Assembly: GCA_038503075.1 (NCBI GenBank)
Contig: JBCAML010000022.1
Span: forward strand, 1,364,001 to 1,428,000
Length of the DNA: 64,000 bases
Reading direction: 5' to 3'
Origin: Gyromitra esculenta
Taxonomy: Eukaryota > Ascomycota > Pezizomycetes > Pezizales > Discinaceae
The position numbers and the translations under genes were made by a program. Positions 58,408 through 64,000 of the stretch are shown here, in pieces. The notes under the pieces are model-generated. The model did not search any database, was not told the DNA's origin, and saw only the letters and a program-made list of their open reading frames with translations. How positions within the stretch are numbered: position 1 is the stretch's first letter; each line of letters opens with the position of its first letter.

Positions 58408-59085
58408 GCTCATCATGATGGACCCTGGTGCTTCTTCAGTGCATTCGTGGATTTAATGTGCATTGGAAGGTGGGTAAAATTATCCATTCTTGTCTCCTGA
58501 GATTTAAACTAGCAAAACAAATCATCCCTGACAAGAATTGTTGTAGTTATTGTACATATTTGTTGTTTTTGTTGATAATATAGGAGATCTGGGCATGGAG
58601 CCACGTCGATTTCAATGACACAGCTGCAATATTAACGGGCCATCTCGCCGACATTCAATTCTTTTGACAGCTTTGGCTGTGGTCCTTACCAGGATTGAAG
58701 AGCTGGGGATAAATACAAGATCCGCGCCAGGATTCAAGCAAAATGGACTTAAAACAATCGGGGAATTATCTCAAAGTACGTGCGCGAGAAAAAAAACAAC
58801 CTTGGATGTACGTCATTAAAACACCAAATAGTGACTGATGCCTCCTTCGTGATCGTGATGAAGATAACAAGCAACAGGAGAATAATGCTACAAGTTCCTT
58901 TTACCGAGCGTTCGGGGCGATATGGCCGATGGCTTAGCAAGGGGGCGGAATGCCATTGGCTACTTCTCTGCACCAGGATTCCAAACGTTCGGTAAGGGGG
59001 TACTTGTCAAAGTACCTGCGAAAGCTAGTCTTCTTGATGCCGACTCGCATGAATTCTTGGATTACATGGTGCATATGTAGGGACG
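58408..59085 (+). pseudogene. decayed gene remnant, family unrecognised
   Basis: Several coding-like segments occur in order but in different frames: AHHDGPWCFFSAFVDLMCIG, then after a possible intron EIWAWSHVDFNDTAAILTGH, then in the next frame ALAVVLTRIEELGINTRSAP continuing to GLKTIGELSQ and a GTACGT donor, then GDMADGLARGRNAIGYFSAP, TFGKGVLVKVPAKASLLDAD and HEFLDYMVHM before a TAG. At least one frame break (near 58655) cannot be removed by an intron of normal size. I do not recognise the family. Composition argues for real ancestral coding, but this is a judgement by eye. Confidence 0.4.
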
Positions 59086-62000
59086 GCAATTACTTAGCAG
59101 CAGTCAACAACAAGGAGAAGCACCCCATTTTTCTTTCCTTCCTTTTTTGCGCCTTTGGCGTTGGTGATTGGAGGAAGCGCCCCATAATCTATTCCACATG
59201 TACCGTATGTACTCCATATTGCAATGTCACCTACTCTACCCAGAAGCTGATCAGTCATTCCGAAAGCGATCTTGCCGGTCCTCTGCCAATGGCTGATGAG
59301 CTTCTAACCGGTTTTGGGCGTTGAGATCTGTTAATTCCAGCTTGAATGTGTTGTGCCCCTGCTTTTTGGTGATAAAATGCACGTGGTCCCGTGAAGGTTC
59401 TCAGGCAGAATATGAAAAATATGGCGATTTATTTGGTGGCGAGGAAAAGCACGCAGCGGCCAACTGACGCTGACAGTGGTGTAGAGTGAGTGTGTCGAAT
59501 AGCTCTGGAGAAACCAGCTTTGATAGTCGATGGAATGATACAAAGTCACATTATCTTGAATCAAGGGCAGGGAAACAAGCCAATCGTTTCGCTTCAGAGG
59601 CTGATGTATCTTTGTCGTGTCCTTAAGTTTCTGTAGGCGGAAGAAACTACGTGGGCATATTGGCTGAAGATCTGAAGATATCTGCCGAATCGATGTTGTC
59701 GAACACGTTAGTGGTCAGAAGATCCCGGCTCCCTTTATGACTTGTCCGAAACTAACTAGGATTGAATTCAAGATTTACAGAATCCTAGGACAACGTTTTT
59801 TTCCCTTCACGAGCCGAGTACCGACATGTATACAGTAACTCTCTGGACACAATTGTATCATGGCAGCATCTCCCTGGCAGTTCAAAACACCAAGGGGGAT
59901 GGGAGATATCCCCAGAACTCTCCGGGTAGTTGAGATTCTGTGGAACCGAAAACGCACGCAAAACCACGGAACCTGGTATACTGAAAAGTAGAATCTACCA
60001 TTCAGCAATGGAAATACAGTGCATCTACGCAGCCGCAGGGGGGAATCGTTTTCCCATAGATACATTGACCAGCCTTCTCAGTGGGATCTCCCACACTTTG
60101 AGCAGATCTCCCATCGGTTGTTAGATTTTAGGATATTAACGTTAACTACGGTAGCAGATATGTAGAGCTGAGCTGTGGTGCAACGGATGGCGAGTTTAGG
60201 CTTTTGGCCAAGATAACACATTGCTTAAGTAAAAATCGAAATGACAAGTACACGCAGAATGCTGCTAATTGCAAACCGTTTTCTAATACTTACATGTACA
60301 TCTCCTGTGCCTGAGCTTGGCTTCCTTGTTTAACCAGCGTTCCAGAGATATTAGCCATCCACATACGATTCTTGGTTAACGGCATGTGAAGCATAGCCAT
60401 TATTTCCACAGGAATTCCGATGGCCTTGCACCCCTCCGAAAAAAAAAAAACACTACGTCAACTTGCCACCGATTGAGATTCCCCGGACAAGAGCCCGAGC
60501 ATCATAATCCTCTTCAGGGCCTTTAAGGCCTTTGACACAGCGTTTTCTAACCACGTAAATCCAAAAGTGCAATGAAATTAAGCTTTCGCGCCTTCGGCTA
60601 TGCTGCGAATCAGCTTTATGGTGCTCTGCAATCAATCAAGTGCTCGAAGTCACGTCCGAGGCAGAGCTATCACTTCTACCGTATATGCCAACCCTCTCCG
60701 TAGGCGGACCGCGTACTGTTGACTGCGCAAAAATTTGCAGACACTATCTAACTACTCTACAGGATCGCTTCCACACGTGCGGTGAAAAAAACAAGCCCTC
60801 ACCGCGGCCGAAAAAATTTCACCCACTGAAGAATTAAAACCAAGATAGCCGATTCGCTATTTAGCCTAGAAAACACTAGAAGTCCAAAAGTGATGGGGGA
60901 AATCCCTTGATATGATACAAACACACACATAAACCTTCGCTATATGTACGTGCACTCCCCCTAGTATTCCTCGGTGATAGCCGTTTATCATTTAAATATG
61001 TACCTTGGGAGCATTTGTGCGTTGTTCAGTTGTTTCAACTGTTGATTTTTGACCTCCCCCCCCATCACAGCTAGGCTTCCGGCATTAATTATTAATTGCA
61101 GGTATATATCACGCAGTAAGGTCGCCCGATTCGCGATAAAGTCTTCAGGTGAGAAGTTACATAGCCCGATAGCCCGATGTACGTACATGCCAATCCCAAG
61201 GCGCATGTACACCGTTTTCCCTTCGCCAAACCACACAATCAGCGAGTACACAACATAGTAGAAATGATAATTCTACCTGGAATGCGGTCCCCTACTGAAC
61301 CCGTCACACACACCCCCCCGGATGAATTGAGGAAGGAAAGAAACAGTGGACGATCGCAGGGTTAGTGCTAGCTAATTCGGTAAAGGCTCGTGTCATGCAG
61401 GACACCGGCAAGAGCGCGGTGAGTATTCCAGGACAATTTCTTCGACATGAGGCGCTCGTGGCGCGCCCCGCGAAAACTATGGTCGCCGACTAGCGCCTCA
61501 AAAAATTCCTCAGAAAAAACTCGAGAGTTGATGGTTTTGAAGTTGAAGTTGGAAGCTGTTTTTTAAGTGGTGGGCCTTTGCTGCATCAGCTTGCCTTGGA
61601 TATGAGATTCGATAAGCGATTGTAGATAATGCGCAGGCGCGGGGCGCGGTTACCATGCGCATACGCGGCACATGGCTCTGAACTCCCGCGAAAACTGGTA
61701 TTACAATCGTTTATAGCTCCACTTCCATGGTACACGTTGTTTATATCCCTTTCCGGGTTACGGGTATTAATGAGGGTTAGGGTTGCTTACGTGGGAAATG
61801 ATCCATTTCACTACTAGGTATTATATTGGGTGACGATCAGGGAAACCATGCTTAAGCTGTACCCATAAGCGTAACTTTCCAGGGATCATCGCCCATGTGT
61901 TGCCGATTGAGCATTTTTTTAACTAACTACTGTAGTGCGCAATATTAGTCTTGGACTATTTGTCAGGATTTGATCCCTCCTACAGCCCCACAACATAACT

Positions 62001-64000
62001 CTCGATAGAGTTCAAGCAAGGGAGCAGGAGCTCCATCCCACGGATTTAGGATCAACGTAATTATTAGAAATCAATTACCGCCTTGCCTGCAGAAACTATT
62101 CAAGAGTCTTTAGCGTAAGGCTTCCTCTCTTCAGCTAGCAATGTACGGTACGTTTCCGGTATCTCTTTCCCTCTCTAGCAAATGTGATATCTCGATAATA
62201 GAATTACTTCATAGGGCAAGCTGTAGGAGGCTCCCTTCGACCGAAAGTTCGGTCAAATCAGGCGGCTAGCGAAAGATGCACTACTGTTCGTCATGACTAT
62301 TAATCAGAAAATAAAGAGGTAATTGTCGTCACAATCCTCACGGCGGCGCCGAGTTCTTCCGAAAAAGAAAAACGTCCTACCTAAGCCAAGTTGTGGGAGA
62401 AAAAAACCACGCTTGAGGTGATTTGGATCTCACCTATCGCAAAAACCTGATCGATGGTGATTCTGCCTAAGTATGAGTAGTTTAATTGCCTTGCAGTATA
62501 TCCTCCAGAGTTTCTGGGTCGTCGATACGATAGGTGAGACAATCCCGCGGGGCAGTTCGTCGTAGGATGAGCTGACCCGCTTTCGTACGCGTAATATCTA
62601 ATCACTCGAAATGCTGCGTTTAGAAGGGGGGTGTAGTGGGGAAACGAGACGCTGGCGCGCAATAGTAGGTTTGCTGTACGGATTAGCATACGCCGACTAC
62701 GGGTGCGCGGCGGATACCACCTATAAAGTCTAGTGGTAGGAAGTTGAGCTGATTGACCGACACCGCAATAGAAGCCGGGAATGAGAGAGTGAGAGAGTAA
62801 GGTTCGGAGAGCAGCCCGTGAGAAACAGTTTCACATCATTGTTTCACCTCTTAAACGCTAAAAGTGGTCTAGATCTTTAACCCAAGCCTTTTGCGGATTG
62901 TGGTACATGCTCAAATATCGGTATCGCGTGTGAATCAAGGAGATCCGCTGGGAGGAGCCGGATCCGCCAGACACGCAATGCTAGACAACGGATATCGAAG
63001 TAGAAAAAGGAAAGTATGTTTCTCACTCTTGTGCCGGAGGTAGATTTGAGAGAGTGAAGAGAGGGAGCGCGCGCAAGAGAGCTGATAACACGGATGACCC
63101 TTGGTTCAAAACCGAGTGATACGTCGCGCAAGTACGTAATCGCGAGGATTCGCGAGGAGAGAAACCATCACGCAATACCGAGTGATGGATGGTTGCGGCG
63201 AGCTCAAGCGAAAAAGAAAACCGGTTCACACGATCGTTGCCTCCGTTGGGTGCCATTGGACGCGTTTCGGCGGCAAAGCCGAGCGAGAGAGAACGAAGGA
63301 ACCGGCTGTGTAAAAATAACCGACGCGAGAGTGTTCGTAACCAGCAGTTGGTGGTGGGGGTACCTGCGTGTCAAAATATCTTCAGGGAAGAAATGTGACG
63401 ATACCATCCTTCACCACTGCCTCAAAAATCGAGATCGGAACCAGAGGCCACCACTGTTTCTCTAGACTCGAAAAATGACCAGTCGCAATAGGAACACAGA
63501 AATAAATAAATAAAAAACTAATGAAATTATGTGGATACCATAGATACGATGAAATTGGGAGATTTTAAATCTGGATCCTGGGACTGCGTCCACGCGGTCA
63601 GCATTTTGTACCTACATATTCGGTCAGTACATATGTAGTTAATGTGAGGAGAGTATCAGTATCTACAATACGTAAACGTGATTAAACGAAGCGACGTTTA
63701 GAAACCCTTAGTTTACGTTCGAGTTTGACGGACTCTCTGTCGGTAAGTGAAAGTACCGGACAGCAAAGTAGAGTACATGTATGTATGTATCGGCAGAAAC
63801 GGAATACCTCAGCATCCCGCCCTCCTTCTCCTTCCCTTCCTTCTTTCTTGGTAGCGAATCGTGCACGTATCAACAAACGGTCTAAGTGAGGTTCGCTTGA
63901 AAGGGAGCCCACGTTTCCGGGTTCGTGAAACATCCCGGGCTGTGACACGCGGGAGTGGTACAACTCCACCAAGACAGATGCCGTTAGATTAGATTTGCTC
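59086..64000. other. gene-poor right end
   Basis: No accepted gene, RNA or repeat. Coding-like frames at 59775-60065 and 60988-61251 (minus) lack partner exons or consistent character. From about 62.8 to 63.4 kb the sequence is richer in CpG and purines than the surroundings, without a recognised feature. Confidence 0.4.

Noticed and set aside
60164..60215. Sequence resembling a tRNA box A followed by a U2-snRNA-like TTTTGGCCAAGAT
   Set aside because: The match to the U2 5' hairpin is only about 15 bases and the next conserved U2 segments are absent. No cloverleaf can be completed.

Overview
The window looks like nuclear DNA of a filamentous ascomycete (Pezizomycotina, plausibly Leotiomycetes; the class is an inference). 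The grounds are short 46-124 bp GT-AG introns with GTAAGT/GTATGT donors and CTAAC-like branch sites, an intron-bearing tRNA-His, typical fungal families (RTA1, SRPK-like kinase, PAP2, CBM48 protein, TFIIS-M/SPOC protein), and long intergenic stretches carrying small decayed transposon pieces. There are no operons, and no CRISPR or prokaryotic features.

Layout. 0-13 kb: a 140-aa unknown, a TFIIS-M/SPOC protein without a PHD finger (2.3-4.0 kb), a truncated non-LTR retrotransposon with a perfect target-site duplication (5.1-5.6 kb), a spliced gene with three 25-residue repeats (6.7-7.4 kb) and a four-exon gene with a canonical PIP box (11.6-12.9 kb). 13-26 kb: a minisatellite, a small spliced gene, a six-TM protein, tRNA-His and a palindrome inside a longer inverted repeat. 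26-41 kb is the richest part: SRPK-like kinase, tail-anchored CBM48 protein with six CPYN repeats, seven-exon RTA1 transporter-like protein and PAP2 phosphatase, with two copies of one MITE family, a solo LTR and a fold-back element between them. 42-54 kb: a wrecked secreted-protein gene, an intact small secreted cysteine protein (candidate effector), a frameshifted secreted-family pseudogene with an acidic tail, a coiled-coil protein and a DAO-type FAD oxidoreductase. 54-64 kb is nearly gene-free, with a second solo LTR of the same family and scattered decayed coding segments.

The genes form no obvious cluster or pathway. Three neighbours are membrane or lipid proteins (tail-anchored CBM48, RTA1, PAP2), but nothing in the sequence ties them together. 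The main theme is turnover: solo LTRs, MITEs, a dead LINE and at least two decayed genes for secreted proteins beside one intact secreted-protein gene, as expected of a fast-evolving accessory region. All exon models were built by hand from splice signals and reading phase. Those of the kinase, RTA1, PAP2 and FAD genes are also supported by conserved motifs joining across the introns.
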